Of a DNA stretch of 64,000 nt, positions 1 through 9,347 are shown one piece after another. A program made the position numbers and the translations under genes. The first letter of the stretch is position 1. Every line of letters begins with the position of its first letter. This DNA is from CAZDCD01 sp964503885 (GTDB taxonomy: Bacteria; Bacteroidota; Bacteroidia; Bacteroidales; UBA10428), in contig CAZDCD010000009.1 of NCBI GenBank assembly GCA_964503885.1, forward strand, positions 89,383 through 153,382, given 5' to 3'. The notes beneath the pieces were generated by a model, which was not told the DNA's origin, did not search any database, and was given only the letters and a program-made list of their open reading frames with translations.

Positions 1-171
1 CTGGGCATAACCGTTTTTAACAAAAATAGACTAAAAAGAGGAAAACTATACGAAATACATCTGAATTACCGCGGATTCAGAAACTCTTCAGTGAAAATAA
101 CGCATGCTGCCGGGGTGTGGACTAAGATTTCACGAATAATCACGTTATCTTCGTAGGGTAAATTTATTCTA

Positions 172-768
172 ATGCTGAAAATTGATGATACACTCGTGAG
201 CCTGGATGTGGTGGATGCCAATTTCACCTGCGATCTTGAAAAATGTAAAGGTGCTTGTTGTGTCCAGGGTGATTCGGGTGCCCCGTTACTGGAAGAAGAA
301 GTAACCATTCTTGAAAAAGTAGTCCCGGATATATATGATTACCTGCAGCCTGAAGGTGTAGAAACGTTGAAAGCGAATGGAGTATTTACAATTGACAGGG
401 ACGACGAACTCGTTACTCCCCTGATCGATGGTAAAGAATGTGCATATACGGTATTCGATGAACGCGGTATCGCCAGATGCGGAATCGAAAAAGCTTACTT
501 CGACGGAAAAACCACGTTCAGAAAGCCTGTATCATGCCATCTGTATCCGGTAAGAATTAAGCGATACCACGATTATTATGCCGTCAATTACGACCGGTGG
601 GGCATTTGCTCGCCTGCAATCGACAAAGGCAACAGGGAGAAAACTCCGGTGTTCAGATTTGTGGACCAGGCTTTAAAACGCAGCTTTGGTAACGATTGGT
701 ACAAGCACCTTACCAGGGCAGCTAAAGCTTACCATCAGGAAAAAAACAAGCATGCCGAAAGTGACTGA
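172..768 (+). CDS. DUF3109 family cysteine-cluster protein
   Basis: This 198-residue cytoplasmic protein has the N-terminal pattern typical of DUF3109: a short strand followed by C20-x4-C25-x3-C29-C30 and then the conserved GDSGAPL stretch. Further cysteines follow in KECAY, IARCG, PVSCH and WGICS, so a metal or Fe-S site is likely, although the family has no established biochemical role. The ATG at 172 gives the usual start of the family (MLKIDDTLVSLD). The gene stands alone, with a stretch of more than 400 bases before the glutamine synthetase genes. Family assignment is firm; function is unknown. Confidence 0.9.
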   Translation: MLKIDDTLVSLDVVDANFTCDLEKCKGACCVQGDSGAPLLEEEVTILEKVVPDIYDYLQPEGVETLKANGVFTIDRDDELVTPLIDGKECAYTVFDERGIARCGIEKAYFDGKTTFRKPVSCHLYPVRIKRYHDYYAVNYDRWGICSPAIDKGNREKTPVFRFVDQALKRSFGNDWYKHLTRAAKAYHQEKNKHAESD

Positions 769-1229
769 TGGCATTCACGGCTTCTGATAATTTATGAATT
801 ACCGGGATACCTTTAGACAACCTGCTTGTTCCGCAATATGTTTTACACCTCCCGGCATAAGGATTCCGACAAAAAGTAACACGGGAATTTCAATTTGTGT
901 ATTTTTCCTGTAAATTATTAACAGATTGTAAGCTAAAATCATATTCTTAAGTTATGCTATAATCAGGCTTATCTGGTTGTATATTTAAATATTTATCTGT
1001 TATTCTGTATTTTATATAAATGTTAGCTGCGTTATCTTAAAATATTCAAGTACTTAAATAATTCAATGTTTCCCGGTATTAGTTATGATTTTAAATTATT
1101 ACCCCATTTATTTTTAATCTTTCTAAACAATATATACGCTTTTTACAATTTTATATTATCTATTTAAAGGGTATTTCAAATATTTCTTTATATTTGCATG
1201 AAATATTAACAATTTATAACATATTGTAC
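769..1229. other. AT-rich intergenic region upstream of the glutamine synthetase pair
   Basis: No convincing gene lies here. The stretch is very AT-rich, especially from about 900 onward, and ends in the promoter and short leader of the GSIII gene. I see no riboswitch-like or strong terminator-like hairpin. Its length and base composition fit an upstream regulatory region for nitrogen assimilation genes, but no specific operator was recognised. Confidence 0.5.
1189..1196 (+). promoter_or_regulatory. Bacteroidota-type -7 promoter element of the GSIII gene
   Basis: TATATTTG matches the Bacteroidota consensus TAnnTTTG. It lies 33 bases before the ATG at 1230, so a transcript starting just downstream would carry a leader of about 25-30 bases. 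No clear -33 TTTG was found. The element overlaps the alternative in-frame TTG codon at 1194, which argues against that codon as the start. Confidence 0.55.
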
Positions 1230-3419
1230 ATGGCAGTTATCAGATTTAATGCACTTCAGGAAGTATTCGGACGAAAACCCGTGCATGTTGAGCCTCCGAG
1301 TCATCTCACTTCGGTGTATTTCGGTATCAATGTATTTGATAGACTTAAAATGGAAAAATACTTAACCGGTGAAGCATTTGAGCAGGTAATGGAAGCGGTC
1401 GAAAAAGGAACCCGAATCGACCGTAAAATAGCCGACCAGGTCGCCTCCGGCATGAAAACATGGGCACTGGAAATGGGAGCTACGCATTATACACACTGGT
1501 TTCAACCTCTCACAGAAGGAACGGCTGAAAAACACGATGCTTTCATCGAAACCACCTCAAACGGAAGTGTGATTGAAAACTTTTCCGGTAAACTGCTTAT
1601 TCAGCAGGAACCTGATGCATCAAGCTTCCCCAGTGGCGGTATTCGCAACACTTTTGAGGCAAGGGGTTACACTGCCTGGGATCCTTCTTCCCCGGCGTTT
1701 ATTGTTGGCAAAACACTCAGTATCCCTACAATTTTCGTTTCCTATACCGGTGAAGCCCTCGACCACAAAACACCTTTACTGAAAGCACTGAATGCCATCG
1801 ATAAAGCAGCAGTTGATGTTTGCCAGTATTTTGATAAAGATGTGAATAAGGTGATCTCGACCCTTGGCTGGGAACAGGAATATTTTCTGGTGGACGAAGC
1901 TCTTTATAATGCACGTCCGGACCTCACGCTAACTGAGCGGACACTTATGGGACATGCATCGTCGAAAGACCAGCAGCTTGAGGACCACTATTTCAGTTCG
2001 ATACCTGAACGTGTTTCTGAATTTATGCGTGGACTTGAGATCGAATGTTACAAGCTGGGTATTCCCGTGAAAACAAAGCACAACGAGGTTGCGCCCAACC
2101 AGTATGAATGTGCCCCGATATTTGAAGAATGCAATCTTGCTGTCGATCATAATATACTGCTTATGGATATTATGAAAAGGGTTGCCCGCCATCATAATTT
2201 CAGGATCCTGCACCATGAAAAGCCTTTCAAAGATATCAACGGTTCAGGAAAGCATAACAACTGGTCGCTGATGACGAATACAGGGGTTAATCTTCTGGCC
2301 CCGGGAAAAAATCCGAAGACAAACCTGCAGTTCCTCACATTTATCATCAATACCATCAAATCAGTGCACAAGCACTCCGATCTGCTCAAAGCAAGCATCG
2401 CTTCTGCCGGAAATGCACATCGTCTCGGGGCTAATGAAGCGCCTCCCGCAATCATTTCGGTATTTATCGGAAGTCAGCTTTCCAAAACACTGGATCAGCT
2501 CGAAAAAATGGTTTCGAGCAAAAAGATGACGCCGGATGAAAAAACAGAGCTCAAACTGAATGTCATCAAAGTTCCAAAAATACTGTTAGACAATACCGAC
2601 AGGAACCGTACATCTCCATTTGCATTTACAGGAAACAAATTTGAGTTCAGGGCTGTGGGATCCTCGGCCAATTGTTCCTCGGCCATGACCGTGCTGAATA
2701 CAGCCGTTGCCGAACAGCTTATTGAATTTAAGAAGGAGGCTGATAAGCTCATCGATAAAGGCATTAAAAAAGATGAAGCCATTTTCCAGGTATTGCGAAA
2801 ATACATCAGCGAATCGAAGTCGATTCGTTTTGAAGGGAACAACTATAGCGACGACTGGAAAAAAGAAGCGAAAAAGCGGGGACTTAACGATGAAGGTAAT
2901 GTACCGATCATTTATGATTCTTACCTTACGGACAAGTCGGTAAAGTTGTTTGAAAACCTGGGTATTCATACAAAACGCGAACTGACCGCCAGGAATCATG
3001 TGAGGCTGGATACATATACAAAAAAGGTGCAGATTGAATCAAGGGTGCTGGGTGACCTGGCCATCAATCACATCGTGCCGACGGCTGTTAAATACCAGAC
3101 CATGCTCATTGAAAATGTGAAGGGCCTGAAAGACCTGTTCGGAAACGATGAGTTCAAAGACCTGGCTTCAGGAAGACTCGAACTGATCAAAACCATTGGT
3201 GATCAGATCAGCAGTATTAAAAGTAAGGTAAACGATATGATTGAAACGCGGAAAGTCTGCAATAAGATCGATGATGAACGTGAAAAAGCAATCGCCTACT
3301 CAAAAAAGGTATTCCCATACCTTGATGACATCAGGTACCACATCGATAAGCTGGAACTCGTTGTGGATGATGAAATTTGGCCGTTACCGAAATACCGTGA
3401 ATTGCTCTTTGCAAGATAA
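1230..3419 (+). CDS. glnN: glutamine synthetase type III
   Basis: ATP-dependent condensation of glutamate and ammonia to glutamine in the cytoplasm. With the ATG at 1230 the product is 729 residues, the length of the Bacteroides fragilis GSIII, and it begins MAVIRFNALQEVFGRKP as that family does. Recognisable blocks are HYTHWFQPLT, FSGKLLIQQEPDASSFP, GWEQEYFLVD, KTRHNEVAPNQ-like KTKHNEVAPNQYE, NGSGKHNNWS, DRNRTSPFAFTGN with RAVGSSANC, and the C-terminal DDEIWPLPKYRELLF. An upstream in-frame TTG at 1194 would add 12 residues but lies inside the promoter. The gene is followed after 48 bases by a GSI gene, so the two are probably co-transcribed. GSIII is typical of Bacteroidota and cyanobacteria. 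Confidence 0.96.
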   Translation: MAVIRFNALQEVFGRKPVHVEPPSHLTSVYFGINVFDRLKMEKYLTGEAFEQVMEAVEKGTRIDRKIADQVASGMKTWALEMGATHYTHWFQPLTEGTAEKHDAFIETTSNGSVIENFSGKLLIQQEPDASSFPSGGIRNTFEARGYTAWDPSSPAFIVGKTLSIPTIFVSYTGEALDHKTPLLKALNAIDKAAVDVCQYFDKDVNKVISTLGWEQEYFLVDEALYNARPDLTLTERTLMGHASSKDQQLEDHYFSSIPERVSEFMRGLEIECYKLGIPVKTKHNEVAPNQYECAPIFEECNLAVDHNILLMDIMKRVARHHNFRILHHEKPFKDINGSGKHNNWSLMTNTGVNLLAPGKNPKTNLQFLTFIINTIKSVHKHSDLLKASIASAGNAHRLGANEAPPAIISVFIGSQLSKTLDQLEKMVSSKKMTPDEKTELKLNVIKVPKILLDNTDRNRTSPFAFTGNKFEFRAVGSSANCSSAMTVLNTAVAEQLIEFKKEADKLIDKGIKKDEAIFQVLRKYISESKSIRFEGNNYSDDWKKEAKKRGLNDEGNVPIIYDSYLTDKSVKLFENLGIHTKRELTARNHVRLDTYTKKVQIESRVLGDLAINHIVPTAVKYQTMLIENVKGLKDLFGNDEFKDLASGRLELIKTIGDQISSIKSKVNDMIETRKVCNKIDDEREKAIAYSKKVFPYLDDIRYHIDKLELVVDDEIWPLPKYRELLFAR

Positions 3420-3467
3420 ATAATTAACTATTAAGTATCAATTTATTACTAATTAAAATTTAAGCGT

Positions 3468-4880
3468 ATGACACCAAAAGAATTTTTTGATTTTGCCAAG
3501 AAGCACAGTGCTAAAATGGTCGATCTTAAATTTGTCGACTTGCTTGGTACATGGCAACATTGTTCTTATCCGATCGATATCTGGGATGAAAGTATCTTTA
3601 CAGACGGTCTCGGATTTGACGGTTCATCAATAAGAGGCTGGCAGGGTATACATCAGAGCGATATGATCGCCATACCGCAGCCCGATACAACCCAGATCGA
3701 TCCGTTCTTCAAGGAACCGACAGTAAGCATAATTGCCGATATTTTCGACCCGGTAACAAAAGAACCCTATTCGCGTGATCCACGGTATATTGCCAGAAAA
3801 TCAACAGATTATCTTAAGAGCACGGGGATTGCTGATACAGCCTATATCGGACCCGAGCCCGAATTTTTCATATTCGACGAGATCAGGTTCGACCAGACAC
3901 AGAACATGGGCTTTTACCAGATCGATTCGGTGGAGGGTGCATGGAATACAAACCGGATCGAAGAACCAAACCTGGGATACAAACCAAGTTATAAGGGCGG
4001 ATATTTTCCGGTAAGTCCTACGGATACCTATCACGATCTGCGCAGTGAAATGGTTACAGAAATGCAGAAGATCGGCATTGTTGTTGAAGCCCATCACCAC
4101 GAAGTGGCAACCGGCGGACAGTGTGAAATCGACATGAAATTCTCAGAGTTGCTGAATATGGCCGATCAGTTCATGTGGTATAAGTATATCATCAAAAACG
4201 TAGCCAAACGGTACGAAAAAACGGTAACATTCATGCCAAAGCCCATTTTTATGGATAACGGCAGTGGAATGCACAGCCATTTCTCATTATGGAAAGGCGG
4301 AAAACCATTGTTTGCAGGCGATAAATATGCCGGATTTTCACAGGAAGGATTATGGGGCATTGGCGGAATTCTGAAACATGCTGCAGCATTGCTCGCATTT
4401 GCTGCGCCAACTACAAATTCCTACCGCCGTCTGGTACCTGGTTATGAAGCTCCTGTAAATCTTGTATATTCAGCCCGGAACCGCTCCGCAGCCATACGTA
4501 TCCCTATGTACAGTGAAAACCCGAAAACCAAGAGGTTTGAATTCCGCTGTCCGGATCCGACTGCCAATGGTTACCTGTTATGGAGCGCAATGCTGATGGC
4601 TGTTCTGGATGGTATACAAAATAAGATCGATCCGGGTAAACCTATGGATGCCAATATCTATAAATTGTCGGCGGCTGAAATGGCTACCATCAAATCGGTG
4701 CCTGGCTCTCTTGAAAAATCCCTGAAAGCTCTCGAAACCGATAATGAATTTCTTCTCAAGGGAAATGTATTTACCAGGGACCTGATCGATACGTACATAG
4801 AATACAAGCACGAATTCGAGATCAGTGAGCTTGCACTACGGCCTCATCCCTATGAATTTGCACTGTATTACGATAACTAG
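3468..4880 (+). CDS. glnA: glutamine synthetase type I
   Basis: A second glutamine synthetase, unrelated in subfamily to its upstream neighbour. The 470 residues align closely with the dodecameric enterobacterial GSI: FDGSSIRGW, the metal-binding GPEPEFFIFD, EAHHHEVATGGQ, the NGSGMHSHFSLW loop, NSYRRLVPGYEAP, the ARNRSAAIRIP nucleotide site and FRCPDPTANGY. Tyr398 in DANIYKLS sits at the position of the adenylylated tyrosine of E. coli GlnA; whether it is modified cannot be told, as no adenylyltransferase gene is in the window. The gene ends just before a strong intrinsic terminator, so glnN-glnA looks like a two-gene unit. Confidence 0.96.
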   Translation: MTPKEFFDFAKKHSAKMVDLKFVDLLGTWQHCSYPIDIWDESIFTDGLGFDGSSIRGWQGIHQSDMIAIPQPDTTQIDPFFKEPTVSIIADIFDPVTKEPYSRDPRYIARKSTDYLKSTGIADTAYIGPEPEFFIFDEIRFDQTQNMGFYQIDSVEGAWNTNRIEEPNLGYKPSYKGGYFPVSPTDTYHDLRSEMVTEMQKIGIVVEAHHHEVATGGQCEIDMKFSELLNMADQFMWYKYIIKNVAKRYEKTVTFMPKPIFMDNGSGMHSHFSLWKGGKPLFAGDKYAGFSQEGLWGIGGILKHAAALLAFAAPTTNSYRRLVPGYEAPVNLVYSARNRSAAIRIPMYSENPKTKRFEFRCPDPTANGYLLWSAMLMAVLDGIQNKIDPGKPMDANIYKLSAAEMATIKSVPGSLEKSLKALETDNEFLLKGNVFTRDLIDTYIEYKHEFEISELALRPHPYEFALYYDN

Positions 4881-5186
4881 AATTCTGAGTTGAATTACAT
4901 ATAGTTTGAAAACCAATGAAAAAAGCCGGCTTTTGCCGGTTTTTTTATTGCTTTCTGCATAAAGCATTTGTTAATAATCCTGTTGTTGATTTGATAACAT
5001 TCTGTTATTTTTAACCTAATTTTGTTTGGTAAAGCCATAAATGTGGAAAGGCATTTTGTTAACATCTTGATATAAAGTCAGATGTTTAACAAACAATTGA
5101 CAAGCGAAATAACCAGGTTTGGAAATAAAATGCACATTTTATTCGTTATGGATTATGCAGGATAAACATAACAAAATAATTTCACC
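4881..5186. other. intergenic region with terminator and possible promoter
   Basis: The first 70 bases hold the glnA terminator. Further on, TAATTTTG at 5017-5024 fits the -7 consensus TAnnTTTG, with a TTTG at 4990-4993 as a possible -33 element, 23 bases away. That promoter would give the following OmpA-family gene an untranslated leader of about 150 bases. No gene was seen in this stretch. Confidence 0.35.
4920..4948 (+). terminator. rho-independent terminator after glnA
   Basis: The arms CCGGC and GCCGG are extended by a G-T pair and by an A-tract pairing with the T-tract, and they enclose a TTTT loop at 4931-4934. A run of Ts follows the stem. It lies about 40 bases after the glnA stop codon and closes the glutamine synthetase unit. 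Confidence 0.85.
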
Positions 5187-7181
5187 ATGAAAAGTTTAGT
5201 TATTGCAGCCTTTGTATTTGCCTGTTCATGCCTGACCACAGATATCTGTGCACAGTCGAAAAAATCGGCCAAAGCATATGAAACTTATGATGCAGGTGAA
5301 TACTACAGGGCAATCGATGAATTTAAAGAAGCCTACCAGAAAACCACCGATAAGAAAGAAAAACTGAATATTGCATTCTTCATTGCGGAATGTTTTCGCA
5401 AAACCGATAATCCGGCGCAATCCGAGATGTGGTACCGGAAAGTTCTGGAAAAAAATTATGAAAATCCGTTAGCCATTCTCTATTATGCTGATGCATTAAA
5501 AATGAATCAGAAATACGAGGAAGCCAAAGTTCAGTACCAGGCTTACAAGGAGCTGATTCCTGGTGACCCCAGGGGAAATAATGGTATTCTCTCCTGTGAT
5601 CTGGCCCTTGAATGGATGGAATATCCCACAGGTTATGAAGTTGAAGAGATGAAATTCTTTAACTCAAAATACAGCGATTTCAGCCCGACTTTCGGCAGCG
5701 AAGATTACCGTACAGTGTATTTCACTTCTTCACGCGATGAAACCATGGGAAAAGCCGAACACGGCGGTACAGGACAAAGTTTCTCGGATATTTTCGTTTC
5801 AACCATGGACCGTAAAGGCAAGTGGAGCGTGCCGGTTCCCCTTGAAGAACCGGTGAATACTGAAGCTGAAGAAGGAACTGCTGATGTAACCCTTGATTAC
5901 AATACCATGTATTTTACCAGGTGTGACGTGAGCAAACGAAAAGCTATGGGATGCGAGATATATGTTGCCACAAGGAATGGGGAAAAATGGGGAAAAGTTG
6001 AATCACTTCAACTTAAATCAGACAGTATTGTGGTAGCCCATCCTGCAATATCACCCGACCAGCTGACCCTGTATTTCGTTTCCGATATGAATGGCAGCAT
6101 CCAAAACGAAGAAGGCAGGAACAGCAAGGATCTGTGGAAGGTTACCAGAAGCGACAGATCATCGGATTGGGGTGAGCCTGTGAATCTGGGTCCTACGATA
6201 AATACACCGGGCGATGAGCTGTTTCCTTATGTTCACGCCGACGGAACACTGTATTTTTCTTCCGACGGACAAATTGGGATGGGAGGCCTGGATATTTTCA
6301 AAGCAAAGATGAACGAATCAGGCAAATGGGACGTTCAAAACCTGCGATACCCTATTAACTCCTCTTCAGATGATTTCGGTATTGTTTTTGAAAAAGAACG
6401 GGAAAGCGGTTATTTTAGTTCCAGCAGAAAAGGAAGGGGTAACGATGATATCTATTCTTTTCTTCTTCCGCCTCTTAAATTCTCAATCCTGGGAATTGTA
6501 AAAAATGCCAAAACCGATGAAATCATTCCCGAAGCAACGGTTAAATCAATCAGCAGCGATGGAATAACCATTGAAGCCACAACCTTGAAAGACGGCTCGT
6601 TTAAGTTTCTTCTGAAGCCCGGTACCGATTATGTATTCATTGCATCAAAAGATGAAAAATTCTTGAAAGGAAAAGAACGGGAAACTACCAAAGGATTGGC
6701 AAAGAGCACGGAATTAAAGACAGAAATCTATCTCACTCCTATTGATCAGCCGATAGAAGTTGAAAATATATTCTTCGATCTCGATAAGTGGGATCTCAGG
6801 CCAGAATCACTGGTATCACTCGATAACCTGGTTGAAACACTAAAGGAAAACAGCAACATCACTATCGAGCTGGGTTCTCATACCGACTCCAGGGCCACCG
6901 ATGAATACAATATGGAGCTTTCAAGAAAAAGAGCCCAGTCGGTGGTAAATTACCTGATTGAAAAAGGAATAGACAGGAATCGTCTGGTGGCTAAAGGTTA
7001 CGGAGAATCTGTGCCCAAAGTGGTTGACACAAAAGATAACGAACTTTACCCGTTTTTACCGGTCGGTACAAAACTTACCGATAGTTATATCAACAGTCTG
7101 CCTGATGACGATCAGAAAGAAATGGCACATTTCCTGAACAGAAGAACAGAATTTAAAGTTTTGAGAACAGATTATCAATAA
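5187..7181 (+). CDS. OmpA-family protein with TPR, beta-propeller and regulatory domains; PorE-like T9SS component
   Basis: The 664-residue product starts with a signal peptide ending near DICAQ (a lipoprotein cleavage before a Cys at residues 13-15 is an alternative). Residues of about 25-130 look like TPR helices (YRAIDEFKEAY, EAKVQYQAY). About 150-430 are repeated PD40/WD40-like blades (DFSPTFGSEDYRTVYFTSSRD, ELFPYVHADGTLYFSSDG, GGLDIFKAK). A carboxypeptidase-regulatory-like beta sandwich occupies about 435-515. The OmpA C-terminal peptidoglycan-binding domain spans about 530-660 (FFDLDKWDLRPES, GSHTDSRATDEYN, LSRKRAQSVVNYL). This domain order is that of PorE, which anchors the type IX secretion system to peptidoglycan. 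Several paralogues with this layout occur per genome, so the exact identity is less certain than the fold. Confidence 0.85.
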   Translation: MKSLVIAAFVFACSCLTTDICAQSKKSAKAYETYDAGEYYRAIDEFKEAYQKTTDKKEKLNIAFFIAECFRKTDNPAQSEMWYRKVLEKNYENPLAILYYADALKMNQKYEEAKVQYQAYKELIPGDPRGNNGILSCDLALEWMEYPTGYEVEEMKFFNSKYSDFSPTFGSEDYRTVYFTSSRDETMGKAEHGGTGQSFSDIFVSTMDRKGKWSVPVPLEEPVNTEAEEGTADVTLDYNTMYFTRCDVSKRKAMGCEIYVATRNGEKWGKVESLQLKSDSIVVAHPAISPDQLTLYFVSDMNGSIQNEEGRNSKDLWKVTRSDRSSDWGEPVNLGPTINTPGDELFPYVHADGTLYFSSDGQIGMGGLDIFKAKMNESGKWDVQNLRYPINSSSDDFGIVFEKERESGYFSSSRKGRGNDDIYSFLLPPLKFSILGIVKNAKTDEIIPEATVKSISSDGITIEATTLKDGSFKFLLKPGTDYVFIASKDEKFLKGKERETTKGLAKSTELKTEIYLTPIDQPIEVENIFFDLDKWDLRPESLVSLDNLVETLKENSNITIELGSHTDSRATDEYNMELSRKRAQSVVNYLIEKGIDRNRLVAKGYGESVPKVVDTKDNELYPFLPVGTKLTDSYINSLPDDDQKEMAHFLNRRTEFKVLRTDYQ

Positions 7182-7224
7182 GTCGGATTCATTCATTAAT
7201 TTATTCAAATCGTCATTGCCGGTA

Positions 7225-7497
7225 ATGAAATGCAGACCAGGCTGCGGTGCCTGTTGTATCGTCCCTTCTATTTCCTCACCGATACCCGGTATGCCGGAAG
7301 GTAAACCGGCCGGCGTGAGGTGTATTCATCTGACAAAAGACCTGAAATGCGCACTTTTCGGAATGCCGGAAAGGCCTGATGTGTGCATAAGATTTAAGGC
7401 AGAAAAGCTTGTATGCGGGAATTCACAAACCGGGGCTGTAAAAAAGCTCGCCAGCCTTGAAGGTATTTCCTTTGAGAAGCTGCTCCTGAATCTTTAA
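7225..7497 (+). CDS. YkgJ-family cysteine cluster protein
   Basis: A 90-residue protein beginning MKCRPGCGACC, with C3, C7, C10 and C11 forming the CxxxCxxCC cluster, followed by the family signature ISSPIPGMPEGKPAG and later cysteines in GVRCIH, LKCALF, DVCIRF and LVCGNS. The cluster probably binds zinc or an Fe-S centre; the role is unknown. The ATG at 7225 is chosen over the in-frame TTG at 7216 because family members start directly before the CRPGCGACC motif. Its last four bases overlap the end of the convergent lipoprotein gene. Confidence 0.88.
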   Translation: MKCRPGCGACCIVPSISSPIPGMPEGKPAGVRCIHLTKDLKCALFGMPERPDVCIRFKAEKLVCGNSQTGAVKKLASLEGISFEKLLLNL

Positions 7498-8003
7498 AAA
7501 CCGATATCTGAGGTGACTGCGGTATTGCTCTGGTTTCCTGCCCTGTCAACCATGTAGAATTCATACCTGATGGTATCGCTGTTAAAAGGCTTCTGTTCTA
7601 AGTAGTTAATATCAAGCGTTATATCCCCTTTAAGGGTTTTGTTCTGGCCGACCCGTTCCATCTTGGGATCGTATTCAATACGGTAAAACGGGGGTACTTC
7701 CAGGTTGGAAATATCAATCTCGGCATATTGTGTATCAATTTTGGCATACGGAAACAGGAACAGATTATATTTCAAAGTAGAATCGGCATTCAGTGTATCG
7801 TAATAATAAAGTCCGATATCTCCATCTCCGTCGATGAATGAAAACACAAGCTTGCCGGAATATGTCCCGATATCTCCCGTGACTTTCTCCAGCTCGAAAC
7901 TTTTAAAAGTTATTGCAGGAACTGGATCCACCGGCACAATTTTTTCGCAGGAAAGCATTATGACGAATGTTGCTATGGATAAAATAATACCTGTTTTTCT
8001 CAT
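7494..8003 (-). CDS. small lipoprotein of unknown function
   Basis: A 169-residue predicted lipoprotein: MRKTGIILSIATFVIMLSC is a lipoprotein signal with the lipidated Cys at residue 19. The rest is a beta-rich domain with an acidic FSFIDGDGDIGLYYYD stretch, which suggests an extracellular beta sandwich, possibly calcium binding. The reading frame stays open upstream to 8150 inside der, but the ATG at 8003 is chosen because it starts the signal peptide and lies 22 bases after the der stop. It is last in the DUF5686-era-der gene run. No family was recognised. Confidence 0.75.
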   Translation of the reverse strand: MRKTGIILSIATFVIMLSCEKIVPVDPVPAITFKSFELEKVTGDIGTYSGKLVFSFIDGDGDIGLYYYDTLNADSTLKYNLFLFPYAKIDTQYAEIDISNLEVPPFYRIEYDPKMERVGQNKTLKGDITLDINYLEQKPFNSDTIRYEFYMVDRAGNQSNTAVTSDIGF

Positions 8004-8025
8004 TATTGAAGCCGTTGCTGCAAAA

Positions 8026-9330
8026 TTACTTCTTTCTGATAAAAATTTGTATGGGAACCCCTGTAAATTTGAAATTCTCCCTGATCTTGTTCTCCAGGTA
8101 CCTCTTATAGGGTTCCCTGACGTACTGCGGCAGATTGCAGAAAAAGGCAAATGAAGGTGAGTAGGTGGGCAACTGGGTAATATACTTGATTTTTATGTAC
8201 TTCCCCTTAACTGCCGGAGGCGGATAACTATTCACGGCTTCAAGCATCACTTCATTAAGGGTAGATGTAGGTATCTTTTTCTTCCGGTTCTCAAAAATAT
8301 CCAGCGCCGTTTCCAACACTTTGTGGACTCTCTGCTTTGTAATCGCAGAAATAAAAATTACAGGCACATCCTGAAATGGCGCCGTCTTGTCCGTTATGTA
8401 TTTTTTATAGGCGGCGGCAGTATGCGTGTCCTTTTCAACTAGATCCCATTTGTTTACCAGGACAACGATCCCCTTTCTGTTCCTTTTCACAAGGCTAAAA
8501 ATATTCAGGTCCTGTGATTCGAACCCTTTGACAGCATCGATCAGCAACAGGCATACATCAGAGTTTTCTATTGCCCTCACCGAACGCATAACCGAATAGA
8601 ACTCGATATTATCGGTAACCTTGCCTTTTTTTCTGAGACCTGCCGTATCCACCAGATAAAAATCATAATTGAACTTTCTGTACCGGGTATATATAGAATC
8701 GCGGGTAGTACCTGATAATGGGGTCACTATATTCCTGTCCTCTCCGATGAGTGTGTTGATCAATGAAGATTTGCCCACATTGGGCCTGCCAATAACTGCA
8801 ATACGCGGTAAATCGGATATTTCTTCAGAAGTTTTATTCGGCAGCGACAGGACCAGATCATCAAGAAGCTCTCCTGTGCCGCTACCGTTCATTGAGGAAA
8901 TACAGTAAATCTCGCCGAGACCAAGGCTGTAGAAAACTGTTGCATCATAATATTCGCTTGACTGATCGACTTTATTGATGACCAGAAAAGATTTTTTCCG
9001 GCTTTTTCGTAAAATTTCTGCCATAGACTCATCAAGATCGGTTAATCCCGATTTCACATCCACCATAAACAGAATGGCGTCGGCCTCATCGATAGCAAGA
9101 TGAACCTGTTTCCTGATTTCTTCTTCGAAAATATCATCCGAATTCCGGACATACCCGCCGGTATCGATCACAGAAAACTCCAGCCCGTTCCATAACGTTT
9201 TTCCGTAATGACGATCACGGGTCACTCCACTTGTTTCATCCACTATGGCTTCTTTGCTTTCGGTCAGCCGGTTAAATAACGTGGATTTACCTACATTCGG
9301 TCTGCCTACAATTGCTACAATATTCGACAT
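8026..9330 (-). CDS. der: ribosome biogenesis GTPase Der
   Basis: Der (EngA) is a double GTPase needed for 50S subunit assembly. The 434-residue product has two G domains: the first with GRPNVGKST, DTSGVTRD-like switch I, DTGG and NKVD; the second with GRPNVGKSS, GTTRDS, DTAG and NKWD. A C-terminal KH-like domain ends in GVPIQIFIRKK. The gene follows era by 17 bases on the same strand, so two assembly GTPases sit side by side in one likely operon. Confidence 0.97.
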   Translation of the reverse strand: MSNIVAIVGRPNVGKSTLFNRLTESKEAIVDETSGVTRDRHYGKTLWNGLEFSVIDTGGYVRNSDDIFEEEIRKQVHLAIDEADAILFMVDVKSGLTDLDESMAEILRKSRKKSFLVINKVDQSSEYYDATVFYSLGLGEIYCISSMNGSGTGELLDDLVLSLPNKTSEEISDLPRIAVIGRPNVGKSSLINTLIGEDRNIVTPLSGTTRDSIYTRYRKFNYDFYLVDTAGLRKKGKVTDNIEFYSVMRSVRAIENSDVCLLLIDAVKGFESQDLNIFSLVKRNRKGIVVLVNKWDLVEKDTHTAAAYKKYITDKTAPFQDVPVIFISAITKQRVHKVLETALDIFENRKKKIPTSTLNEVMLEAVNSYPPPAVKGKYIKIKYITQLPTYSPSFAFFCNLPQYVREPYKRYLENKIRENFKFTGVPIQIFIRKK

Positions 9331-9347
9331 TGTTTAAATTTACTGAT

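Noticed and set aside
1..156. Plus-strand frame open from the first base to a TAG at 154-156, possibly the end of a gene cut by the window edge
   Set aside because: The 51 residues resemble no family I know, and an open stretch of this length is not improbable by chance. It may still be real; the sequence upstream of the window would decide.
1194..1229. Earlier TTG start for the GSIII gene
   Set aside because: It lies inside the promoter element, and the ATG at 1230 gives the standard family length and N terminus.
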